A stretch of DNA of 62,000 nucleotides from Owenia fusiformis (Eukaryota; Annelida; Polychaeta; Sabellida; Oweniidae), in assembly GCA_903813345.2 (NCBI GenBank), contig CAIIXF020000004.1:288513-350512 (forward strand). Reading direction: 5' to 3'. The translations under genes and the position numbers were made by a program. A model generated the notes under the pieces. It was not told the origin of the DNA and did not search any database. It saw nothing but the letters and a program-made list of their open reading frames with translations. This document shows positions 33,800 through 46,500 of the stretch, piece by piece (the first letter of the stretch is position 1; each line of letters opens with the position of its first letter).

Positions 33800-35615
33800 T
33801 TATTTGAGCAGTAATTTTTTACATTTATATATAGCGTTTTATTACAATATGTATTCAGAAAAACATGGCTCATTTATTCTACTTATTTTCTTGCTTAATC
33901 TAATAATTAACAAAATCGAAATTTTAATAAGGTAAGAATGATGAAAAAAGTGAGATGTGGGTTTCATAAAGATTCATTTGAAATATTTTCTGGTCAATTG
34001 AAATCATTAACTAGTCTTTTCTCCATTGTTTATGTAGACATTCTATGGTTTTATAGTTCTGAGAATAGGATCAACCGGTAGTATCACACATCCGTTTTAT
34101 GCTTGAGCCGAATCAATAATTGGGTCTTACTATTTTAAATAAGTACATGTATGTACATTTTCACTCGTTGAACAAAATGTGACAGTATAAATGCACTCAC
34201 CTTCGGTTACATTCTGTTCAACGAGTGCTGAATGTCACCATATTGAATGGCCTACCCCCGGGCCTATCATTATCTATCCCATGATACAACTACTTCCCGG
34301 TGAATAACACCCGGGAATATTTTTCATATTAAAAGACTTTGTATTGTCCCGCTCAATCCCGTTCACGAAAATCTTATTCACCTCCCAATTCCTCTCACAA
34401 AATTGGTATTCACCCCCGGGATTTTTTGCCAAACAAATCTTCCTATTTCGTTCATTTGAGTTGGCTCGATATTTTTCAAACAAAGTTAATAATAGAGATT
34501 TTGAAAGGTAAGAAATATTAAGCTATGAAAGCCTATTAAACACAGGCGAATTTTCATCATCATGCTCTGACACAGTCAACATCTGTAAATGCTTTGATGA
34601 TTAGCAGGTGAAGCATGTAGAATCCTGCACTACTGAAGCTTTTGGGTACTTCGAACCACTGGCTAAAATACTTATTTGTTTTCCTTTCTAACATCTCCAA
34701 TGTTGTAATTCAATGACTGATGATGCACTTCTTAAACAAGCAGTGGCCAAAATATTCGTGGCAGTCATGCTGGTTGATATTAGGTACATGTATGAAAGCT
34801 GTTTCTTACTTTTGATTCTGAGTGAAATGTTGCACCTTCAAAGTCCCAATTTGATATTTTGGAGTTTCTGCTGTCTAATTTCAGCATACAAGTAGGTAGC
34901 AATGAATAGTTATGAAACATGTTTTGTTCAGTTCAAATATTTTATTATTTAAAATGAAATGTAACACTTTAATATTACATGTATATTATTGTATATTGAG
35001 ACAATGAACTGGTTTGTTAGAAAATATTTAATGATAGCCTTCCAACTTAGAACATGAACTTGCATAAATTGACTGGAAACTCATACTGCTCGTTATCACT
35101 CTAGAAAATGACTGAATTAGTATGTTCTGTAAAATTTTGGCGAAGCACTTATACCTTATTACACCCCCTAGGGGCGTCCAACAAAAAACACTGAGTGGAC
35201 AAAATAATAAGTTCATGTTATAATATTGTTAAGTTTCAATGTTCAATCTGTTCACAGTTGTAATTAACTAAGTTAAATAAAAACATAAATTATGACCTGG
35301 CCATAATATAATCCTCAAGGCCAAGAAGTATTATGCAACGTTTCATGTTAAAATACAATAATAAAAGCGCCTGGAATGTTACATACATTTCTATACTAAA
35401 CATGATATTGTAAAATAATAATATAATAAGGCAAGATTACCTTCTACACTAAGCATTGTATACATTTTACATTACATTGTATACATTTTACATTACACAG
35501 GGGGTCATTAAAGTCTCTTTACAATTACAATATAAAGTTTCTAACATTTGTATATAGACTTTACATGAATATTCCAATATATGAGGTAGTAACACTTTTC
35601 CAAAGATTTGAAAAT
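33800..35615. other. Intergenic, AT-rich
   Basis: Contains a hairpin with arms ACTCGTTGAACAAAATGT / ACATTCTGTTCAACGAGT (about 34164-34225) and CCCGGG-containing short repeats (34255-34430). No gene recognised. The open frames of 60-70 codons here have no domain or splice support. Confidence 0.5.
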
Positions 35616-35623
35616 TCCTGTCA

Positions 35624-36032
35624 ATGTTGTGTGCATTGTGTGTCAATGTTGTGTGCATTGTGTGTCAATGTTGTGTGCATTGTGTGTCAATGTTGTGTGC
35701 ATTGTGTGTCAATGTTGTGTGCATTGTGTGTCAATGTTGTGTGCATTGTGTGTCAATGTTGTGTGCATTGTGTGTCAATGTTGTGTGCATTGTGTGTCAA
35801 TGTTGTGTGCATTGTGTGTCAATGTTGTGTGCATTGTGTGTCAATGTTGTGTGCATTGTGTGTCAATGTTGTGTGCATTATGTGTCAATGTTGTGTGCAT
35901 TGTGTGTCAATGTTGTGTGCATTGTGTGTCAATGTTGTGTGCATTGTGTGTCAATGTTGTGTGCATTGTGTGTCAATGTTGTGTGCATTGTGTGTCAATG
36001 TTGTGTGCATTGTGTGTCAATGTTGTGTGCAT
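35624..36032 (+). repeat. Minisatellite, 20-bp unit, about 20 copies
   Basis: Perfect repetition of TGTCAATGTTGTGTGCATTG with one G-to-A change near 35880. Because the unit is 20 bp and has no stop codon in any plus frame, all three frames are open. This is a repeat effect, not coding. Confidence 0.97.
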
Positions 36033-36829
36033 TGCTACATTGTGATTAAAATAAATTTTAAATTACTACTATTTTGGAATGCATTATTAGTCATGTAAGT
36101 TCTTAAATGGGATAAATTGAACATTCTATGATTTTTTCATGATATCCCACTCACTGATTTCAATATCTCCACTCATTCTCTGCATTTACTCACCTAGATA
36201 TTGATATCAACAAGTGGATAAATATGATATTACTCAAAAGTATATATCAAGCTGAACAGCAAGATTTCAGATACACTGTGCTATGAAATAATAAAAACTG
36301 CATCTTGCTTATAATGTACATCATCTGATGAGTACTAGTATATAAGATATCACACACAGAACCCCCCTCCCCTCTACAGCCATACAGAGATTCTTAAGAC
36401 TTCAAATAGTTCTTCTGTTAAGTATATTCGGTAGAGATTCTAATATGATAGGTGACATCACAATAGCTAAAACAATTGATTTACTGGTCTATAGTGGAGT
36501 ATGACGAGTAAGTAGTATGACCACTAAAATTCATAAATGCAAATAGTTGTGTTTCTTGTCTGCTTATCAGATATTAGAATTGTAACAAAGACCTTGATTT
36601 TATCATTTATATCAAATATATGACCTCAAATTTATTCTGGCCATTGCCAAAGACCTCAATCGCCACGCAATTTCGGCCTTTTAACAAAGAACAGAATTAA
36701 ACTTTCGGTCATACATTACGTCATAAATCATAAAATCTCGGTCTTTATTCCGTATAACAAATTACAACTGCATTTGTCAAGTTTTAGAGATTCTTACATG
36801 TAAGACTTCAAATAGTTCTTCTATTCCGA

Positions 36830-37250
36830 GCAAGTTAACAATCGATCAATCAAGTTCCTGTATTCTGTGATAAGTGTTGCATCCTGTGGTCCGTTGAAAG
36901 TATTACACCCTTTGAAAGAGCATTGCATTGTGGGATAGAGCATCACATTCATAGACTGCTGCAACTTGGGATACAATGCATTGCATGATGGGATAGAGTA
37001 CAGCATACTGTGATATAACACTACAACTCTATACTACATTCTAGTTTATCATCCTGGGATACAGAGCTGACATCCTGACAGAATCCTGCATTTCAGAAAA
37101 AAAGCAATGCATCCTGGGATAGAGCACTGCATCCTATGATACACTGTAGGCCCAGAATGCATCTTGGAACAGAATACTAGAGTGTTGCATGCTGGGATAT
37201 AGCATTGTATGATGGGATCATGGTATTGAGTATTGTTCTCTAGGAATGAT
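36830..37250. repeat. Degenerate 'CATCCTGGGATAGAGCA' repeat block
   Basis: At least eight imperfect copies of GCAT(C/G)(C/A)TGGGATAGAGCA-type sequence, including inverted ones. Lies just beyond the GGT7 stop codon, possibly in its 3' UTR. Flanking 36033-36830 shows nothing. Confidence 0.65.
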
Positions 37251-37287
37251 AGCATAAATAGTAGAGTGCAGTACTAAAATAATAGAG

Positions 37288-37451
37288 TACTAATACAATA
37301 TTAGAATATAGAAGCAGCTCCGCCTTTTCTAGAATCTGCATGTCCTTGTATATCTTTATCGACCTTTAGTACTAATACAATATTAGAATATAGAAGCAGC
37401 TCCGCCTTTTCTAGAGTCTGCATGTCCTTGTATATCTCTATCGACCTTGAG
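37288..37451 (-). repeat. 82-bp tandem duplication of the GGT7 terminal coding segment
   Basis: 37288-37369 and 37370-37451 differ at few sites. The right copy is coding (last ~22 codons, stop, a few UTR bases). The left copy lies after the stop and repeats the same codons, stop included, within the 3' UTR. Confidence 0.9.
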
Positions 37452-37546
37452 AACTGCATTTACAATGTTCTTATGGTCAGACTCCAGTAGCCCCACCTGG
37501 TGGCCAAGTCCTTTTAGGTATTCTATGATAGAGCTTGATATTCCAT
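37383..37546 (-). CDS. GGT7: GGT7 exon 15: C-terminus and stop
   Basis: DGISSSIIEYLKGLGHQVGL ... HADSRKGGAASIF, then TAA (37383-37385). GxGH and the D-x-R-x-G-G-A end are the usual GGT C-terminus. Acceptor TTATTTCAG. Confidence 0.92.
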
Positions 37547-40500
37547 CTGAAATAATAATACAAACAATACTCAAGCCATAACGTTGACAGCCAAAATATT
37601 GGTCTAATATTATCCCTCAAACAATCCCTCCGGAAGCAACAATAAATGCAAGATTTTTTGAATAGTGCTATTTTAAGGAAATATAATTTTTTTTAAATTT
37701 ATTTTCTGAATAGCTCAGTCTGTATAGGGTGAAGTCAAGTGTCATAAACACCACATGAAGTCAAAGTGACAAAAATATAACAAAATATAACATTATTTTT
37801 ATCATCAATTTTAACAGATTCGTGAATTAAGCCATGCATACCTTCATATTGTACTTTGTTGGGTGATAGTGTGTTGAACAACCTTGGTGCCTCGATCGCA
37901 TCAGAGATGGTCATACCAAACTTTGTAAAGCCCAGTAAAACATCAACCACAGCTAAAACAAATTCACAATGGTTACCAATTTGTATAATAATATCTAGAA
38001 AAATTATAATTGGCCAAGTCTGTTCCTATTTGTATATAAAAGCAGATTCATTATATTAGCCTGGAAACCAATGATCAATAGAGGAGTTTCTAAATGATTT
38101 TGAAATCTCGCTAATTCTCGTTTTTTCATGAGATTTTCACATTTTACCTCTAAGGACTTACTTTTCTTTCTTTTTAATAGCATATCTGAATTCAGTGATA
38201 TGTTTCCTACAATAATAGCTTTGATTTACACATTTATGTCATTTAAATCATTCTCCATGACATTTTAAAAAATTCTTTAAAACCATGGTTTAATCGTATG
38301 ACAACCAACATTTTCATGTTTAATCACAATATGTTCATTGACAGGATAATTTAATAGTATGCCATTCAAGTTTCAGACAGATTTAACTAGCACTCTTTGA
38401 TAAATCATGAAATTAAGTGACTATTGCAAGCTTTTAGCATAGAACTAAAAGGAAGGTTGGCCCAAGATGAACAACGGTGACATCTATTATGTCAGCTTTA
38501 TTCAGCTTTATTTAGCTATTTAGAAACTATACTATTTCAAGGAAGGAACTGCCGACCACTTTAGCGAAAAAAACACATGATGGAATTGGGATGGAATTTA
38601 ATGAAAAATAAGGTATTCTGCAAAATGTTGAAATTTTGACAAATTCTGTCCATGATTCTGAATCAAAGAAAACTAGTATCTACCATAGTTACTGAATGTT
38701 CTATATAACATAAAACCTATAAAGTTGAAGAAAAGTCAAAGTTCTGTTACTCATTAAAATGAACCACTGTAAATAGAACTCTACCAAGTGAGCACAAGTA
38801 CCAAAGGCATTCCACAAAAACAGGTTCTGTTACTCATTAAAATGAACCACTGTAAATAGAACTCCACCAAGTGAGCACAAGTACCAAAGGCATTCCACCA
38901 AAACAGGTTTGACTTTATCTTTCTGTTATTCTCATACTACCTCCTAGTATTGCAGTGCTCCCTTCCCCTCCTATAGCAATTCTAAGACCACATGGCTTCT
39001 TTGAGTGTAAAACAGTTGGAATCATTGTAGATAGAGGGCTCTTCCCTGGGGCAATGTCATTGGCCTGTAATAAGACATCAAATAATATACTAAGATGTTG
39101 TAATGGGAATGTCATTGGCCTGTAATAAGACATCAAATAATATACTAAGATGTTGTAATGGGAATGTCATTGGCCTGTAATAAGACATCAAATAATATAC
39201 TAAGTTGTTGTAATGGGAATGTCATTGGCCTGTAATAAAACATCAAATAATATACTAAGTTGTTGTAATGGGAATGTCATTGGCCTGTAATAAGACATCA
39301 AATAATATACTAAGTTGTTGTAATGGGAATGCCATTGGCCTGTAATAAGACATCAAATAATATACTAAGTTGTTGTAATGGGAATGCCATTGGCCTGTAA
39401 TAAGACATCAAATAATATACTAAGATGTTGTAATGGGAATGCCATTGGCCTGAAATAAGACATCAAATAATATACTAAGTTGTTGTAATGGGAATGTCAT
39501 TGGCCTGTAATAAGACATCAAATAATATACTAAGTTGTTGTAATGGGAATGCCATTGGCCTGTAATAAGACATCAAATAATATACTAAGATGTTGTAATG
39601 GGAATGCCATTGGCCTGTAATAAGACATCAAATAATATACTAAGTTGTTGTAATGGGAATGCCATTGGCCTGAAATAAGACATCAAATAATATACTAAGT
39701 TGTTGTAATGGGAATGTCATTGGCCTGTAATAAGACATCAAATAATATACTAAGTTGTTGTAATGGGAATGCCATTGGCCTGTAATAAGACATCAAATAA
39801 TATACTAAGTTGTTGTAATGGGAATGCCATTGGCCTGTAATAAGACATCAAATAATATACTAAGATGTTGTAATGGGAATGCCATTGGCCTGTAATAAGA
39901 CATCAAATAATATACTAAGATGTTGTAATGGGAAGGGGTTATGATTCAGGGATGATTTATTATCTCCCATTTATGGACGACGCATCGGTCTTGTTGTTAT
40001 ACATGTCTGGAATCTGAGGTTATTCTGGGTCAATAATTTGAGGTTTAGAATGTCTATGGGTGCAATTTACATGCAATTCCTATTCTTATCCTACAAATTG
40101 GATTGGAACATACATGTATTGAAATTTGACAGGTAACAGGTTGGTTTGGGAACATATTGATATTATAAATATGTGATACAATGTTTTAACAGATGCAAAT
40201 ATATATGATTTTGAAAAAGACTTACTGGATTAAAGAGTGACTCATTAGCTGTGGGGCGTCCAGGAATGTTGAAGTCATTCATTTGATTGTTCAGTAGAAT
40301 CCCGGAGTCTGTAATCACATGGGAGCCAAACCACCAATTCATAGACCTACAATACATTGTTGATAAAGTAAACTTCACCAAGGCCCTAAATCCTTTAGAT
40401 TATGCTCTCTTTTGAAATAATTGTTCATACAATAATAGTGACTTTCAACTTACGATGTTATGGAGACCAGTTGTTCATCAGGACTGATCACTGATATCTG

Positions 40501-43500
40501 CGACGTACCACCAGATGGAGCTGCTTTATACTTTGGAATGTAAAATTGAAGATCATGCGTCTTTGATGGGTCTATTTTTGCCAAAAGTTCTGCAGCAAAA
40601 CTTGTACTGGAAAAATATTCAATTCCTGATGTGAGACTGAGAAGCAAAGGAAATATCATGCTCCTACACAAATATGTGATATGTAAGTCATGTGAAGTGA
40701 CTAAATATATTCAATGCATGTTAGATTTATTTGAGAATCTTTTATAAAAACAACAATTATTATTTTTTAAATTAGTATTGAGTTTTCTACATACTTTAAC
40801 ATTTCCTCTACCCGGCTATGAACTTCGGGAGACTCATCTCCCAGGGTCCCTCGTTCACCATACACAAACTTGAACATCTGAAAAAATTTAAATAATATGG
40901 ATCATCAAATCTCAAACTATAATGATGGACTGTACTTAGTCAGATCATGTCACATACTGTGATTGGTCAGGTCATGCCACATACTGTGATTGGTCAGGTC
41001 ATGCCACATACTATGATTGGTCAGGTCATTCCACATATTGTGATTGGTTAGGTCATGCCACATACTGTGATTGGTCAGGTCATGCCACATACTGTGATTG
41101 GTCAGATCATGTTACATATTGTGATTGGTCAGGTCATGCCATTGCCACATATTGTGATTGGTCAGATCATGTCACATACTGTGATTGGTCAGGTCATGCC
41201 ACATACTGTGATTGGTCAGGTCATTCCACATACTGTGATTGGTCAGATTATGCTACATACTGTGATTGGTCAGGTCATGCCACATACTGTGATTGGTCAG
41301 GTCATTCCACATACTGTGATTAGTCAGATCATGCCACATACTGTGATTGGTCAGGTCATGCCACATACTGTGATTGGTCAGATCATGCCACATACTGTGA
41401 TTGGTCAGATCATGTCACATACTGTGATTGGTCAGGTCACACTACATGACCATTTGATAATTCAATTTTCCATAATAATCCCATACTGTAATCTTTTGGT
41501 TTTGAACTGTTGATAATGATTTGTGAATGGTGGGAGGGGGATATTAAACATTATTTTTTGGATGTAAGTTCAATATTTTAAATATTGGTTAATTGTTTCT
41601 TAAACTAATAAATGTTTGTGCCTTTAAATTTTCCATTTTTATTTTCTGCATTTCGCCTTATGTTGTTAAAACCACCAGCGCATTAAGTATTCCAGATTGT
41701 TTTACCATCAAAACAGTGTAAGGTATATCTACAGACTATATAATAGAGACTAAATAGAGTGATGCGTACTACATGTACATTAGGGATCCCACGATACATT
41801 TTTTTCGATTCGATACGTATCTCGATATTATGAAAACGATTCGATACAAACGATTCGATACACATATTCATGTTACAAATGTCTGTGTATACCTAGTATA
41901 CATGGTGGGGGGGTCGAGTCCCCCGCGAAAAAATTCAGTTACCCTTCTGAGCATAGAAAGTTGTGTTGTTATTGAATGTTGGGTTTTTAAAAGACCTCTA
42001 CACCTCACACTTACCCTTTGGGTTGTGTTTATTGCAATAGATTAGTGTCTCCATATTACGAATATCAGAAAATTTATGGGATTTAGATAAGTCTTGAATT
42101 TGAACTTTTAACTTTTATGTAACCATCTAAGGACAATGAGGCCCTTGCAATGATCGATTAACAGGCAAACATGCCTATAAATCATAATTTACTTATAAAC
42201 TTATTTAAATCTCGCCGAGGTTTCGCTATTCATTAAATATTCGAACGTCATATTTGATTGTCGTTCGCTAAATTAATCGCATATTGGAAAGATACTATAA
42301 CATCTTAAAACATTAAAATAAAGATACGTCTAGGGCCCTATCGCATTAATTACGTATTAAGATAATCAATGGTATAATATTTGGTGCGGAAATGCACATA
42401 GGGCATCTAAAATCACAAATGTTCGCAAAATTATTGAAAATCCGTTTATTGCTAAAAAGTTCACGTTCGGTTTGAACCACGAAAATATGTGGCGTGTCAT
42501 GTTAGCTCTTCAAAATATTTTTTATTTTTAAATTTTTTGCTGTGTCAATTTTGGTTTAATAGAGCTCTTTTATGTACAAAACGGGTAAGTTGATTTGAAA
42601 AACGATTATCGATAATATCGAAAATAGAGGATCCATATCGATTAATCGAATAGGAGGTGATTTCTAACGATTATATCGGTGCATCGAGCAATCGTGGGAT
42701 CCCTAATGTACATGCCACACGCTTAAATTCAAGTTTACCTCAATCATCTTATGTGAGAATTGTGTGGCATTTTCATCTTTTTGGGTAACATTCATCAGAT
42801 CCAACATGTGTAATGCAAGTAGCAGGGAAGCACCACTACTTGGGGGTGGGGCTGTCATAACCTCATACTCTACAAGAAAAGAGAAAAGAAATATGGCAAC
42901 CATTTTTCAACAGACTCATATTAGCTAAATTACAACAAATACCTAGACATTTAAAACTTTTATTAAGTAAAATAGTTCAGAACTGGGAATACATTCTATT
43001 TATAAATGTGATGTTACATTTCAAACAAGAGTGATAGTTAGGGAAGAGGTCATACACAAAGACTTTGTCTTTAGGTTAATTTTCAAAAATTGTCATAATA
43101 TCTTGTGCTCGCAACATTCAATAAACAATCATACACTAGACAGTCTCTCGACAGTTCATGCTTCAACTTATTGATCACTCCTCGTATTTGGTAAAAGATG
43201 ATTGCCCTCTATCAATTCAATTGAAATTAGGAAATATCTGCATCTTAGTTCTCCTGAAACATCCATATTTGAACCTTTATTGAAGATTTCATCCCACATT
43301 TTATATTCCCTAGTCTTTGCTGCCACTTTAAGTTTCAAATAATCAAAAATACTATTTTGAGCAAGTCAATAAACCTTAACTAGTGCTTACCCTCATATGT
43401 AGTAATAAGTGGGTCTACTACGGCAACTTCATACTTCCTCAAGTCATCTCTGGTCAATATCCCTCCTTCCTTCTTCACCTGTTAGGCAGATGCAAATATT

Positions 43501-46500
43501 TTTTATTATCAAACATATTAATAGAGGAACATTAGTCCTAAAAAGGAGAACAGTTTTTCCAAAGTCTCTAGAACCGCAGTAATTCATATATGCATAAACA
43601 AAGAGAGTTACCAAAATTTAAATTTTTTTATGTAAAATGGTGACCATTTTGAAATTCAGCTGCCATCTTGAAATCCGGTATTTCAGTTACTAAAAATTGA
43701 GTGGCCATATTGGAAATTTTAACTGATGAAAAGCTTCTCCATATCACTACCACACTTCATTCGGTGGAATACCGTAATTAACTAAGCTTACAGATTATTA
43801 CATCACACAATCTGCTTTCACACATTCATGTAAACTCTACTTTTACAAAACTCTAGTCTTTTCAAGGACATTAAAACTTACAGCTGAGATTATTCCATCA
43901 GTTAGACTTCCATCATAGAAGGCACTTGCCCCACTCTCTGCTAGAATCTCTAGAGTCTTAGCCAGTTCTGGTCTTTTCACAACCTCCCCTTCACGTACAA
44001 ACCTGGCTCCTTCATCTCTCATGAAAGACTCTTTTAATATGGGGCTTTTCAAAAACATGGCTTTGTTTGCACGCAGTTTCAAAGTATTCTCTGGAAGGAA
44101 TATTCAGTAAAAGTTTATATCTATAAAACAAGAATGATAGCAACGTGGTTAGCCTGACCGTTGTCTTCAAAAAAGATCTGTATAATATAAGTAAAATTTT
44201 TATTTGTATGATTTGCTGAAACAACCATGCCAATCAAATAAGACAACCAGTGAATAAAGAGATATTACTCCAAACTCCATGGAACTTTTAAGGAAGTCTT
44301 CATCCAGTGTAGGTCAGAATATAATCATGACCGATGTAGTTAGGGAGGGGCAGATCTGCCTCAGGAATTTTTTCGTAGTTTTTCCTTTGACCTGAAACTT
44401 TTTGGCTTTTCTTTAAACTGAATTAGGCATGTTTTAGCGAAAAGAAATGTGACTTTAACCCCCTAGGAGGAAATTTAGAACTGTTCAAAATTAGTAAAAT
44501 GCCCAAATTGTAAGATTTTTGACTTGAAACAAAAAACCTTTTTGTTCTTAGAATATGAATTTCTTCATTAATAATGGCTAAATATAGTTATAAGTAAGCT
44601 CAAAATACTTGGAATTGAATAACCGTTCCAATGATACCTAATACACCCTCATATGATTGTCCGTTTCCGAGATCATAGGGGGGGGGGCCTAACCGTTGGT
44701 ATAATTCTCTATAGCCTGATCGTTTAAGGGTAAACCTTTAACCTATGCATGTATTTATCAATATTGTAACATATGATTTTATAAAATGGAGGATGGTTAG
44801 CTAACAGTATATAATCAAATAGTACAAATATTTATTCAACCCCTAGAACATATCTTTGGCACATTAAGCATTTAAATTGAGTATCCATATCACATGAATA
44901 ACTCATGAATGGATTCCAGTGACAGGCTACAAAAGACATCTAATTTGCAACCGTATCTCAGGTAAATTTAAGCACACGTTATACCATACACTACATTCAG
45001 AGTTTGTGTATGTATACGTTTAATAAGGGAAAATAACAATTTCATTTTGTTAAATATTCACTTTTAACACAATTAAGTACTGAAGTACATGTAGTAACTC
45101 ATTGAATGATTTGAGATGAAATCACTTAATATTTCTCACCAAGTGTCTTACTGCATTTGAACCCATTTCTGGCAACGCCAACAGAGGGCAGCACTAGCTC
45201 TTTCCATGAGAGTTTCCCATAAAGATCATACGCCTTCTCCAAGCCCTTCAATTCTCCTGGAATCCCTACTGATAACCCACCCTGAAATAAACATATGACA
45301 AATCACTGTTCACAAGTTAATGTTACATCACAATCAACTAATACATGTTGTAAGATCAATGTCAACACATGCTAAAGATCAATGTTAACACATGCTAAAG
45401 ATCAATGTCAACACATGCTAAAGATCAATGTCAACACATGCTAAAGATCAATGTCAACACATGCTAAAGATCTATGTCAACACATGCTAAAGATCTATGT
45501 CAACATATGCTAAAGATCTATGTCAACACATGCTAAAGATCTATGTCAACATATGCTAAAGATCTATGTCAACACATGCTAAAGATCTATGTCAACACAT
45601 GCTAAAGATCTATGTCAACACATGCTAAAGATCTATGTCAACACATGCTAAAGATCTATGTCAACATATGCTAAAGATCTATGTCAACACATGCTAAAGA
45701 TCTATGTCAACCAACAGATACTCAGATCACTATCAAGAAATAGATTTTTGTTACTATTGATTCCTTCAAAAATTGATGTTTGTAAAAAATAATTGTAAGT
45801 TAAATCACTATATTATGTTTTTAACATTGTATTTTCAAAGAAAGTGTTGTACTGGCAAACTTACTATCAATGAGGCATTGTAATCGTTTGCATACATATT
45901 CTTGGAGGCCCCAGCTGGTGCCGTTTCCCTGAAGTTGATGACACGAGTGGTGTGTGGTTTAAGAATGCCATGTTCATGTACTGTCATAAAACCACCACTG
46001 GAAATACAATTTTTAAATCGTTTCAAACATTTTGACATTTTAAACTGTATGTACTTTACACATAAACACTTAAGTTGTCCAGGAATTAATTTTGATTTTA
46101 CAAAAAAATATTTTACAATAGAAAATTGCTCTTTTCTCTAATTTGGTACTTACCCTCCTATTCCAGAAGCGAAACTATTTACAACTCCAACACAGAAAGT
46201 AGTTGCTATGGCAGCATCAACCCCAGAGCCACCTTTTTTGAGAATATCAGTTCCAATGATTGAACATTCGGAAACATCACTAGCAACTGCCCCATGAGGT
46301 GGAACCTGGAATTACATTAAAAACTATATACTATATCTGAACACTTTTAACTTGACCTACCAATCTGTACATTTTACTATATCTATGAAGTGGTTGGTTT
46401 GGTTACATATAAATATCTATACACGTACTGCCAGATTACTGTTTCTTTCTAAAAGACACACACGGTGACACATATGACTTCACAAAATTAACATGGAAAA

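Noticed and set aside
35565-36098. Cysteine/valine-rich repeat proteins in three overlapping frames
   Set aside because: All three frames are open because a 20-bp unit has no stop; pure repeat effect.
41055-41513. 152-codon open frame (MPHTVIGQVM repeats)
   Set aside because: Runs along a 27-bp minisatellite in a GGT7 intron.
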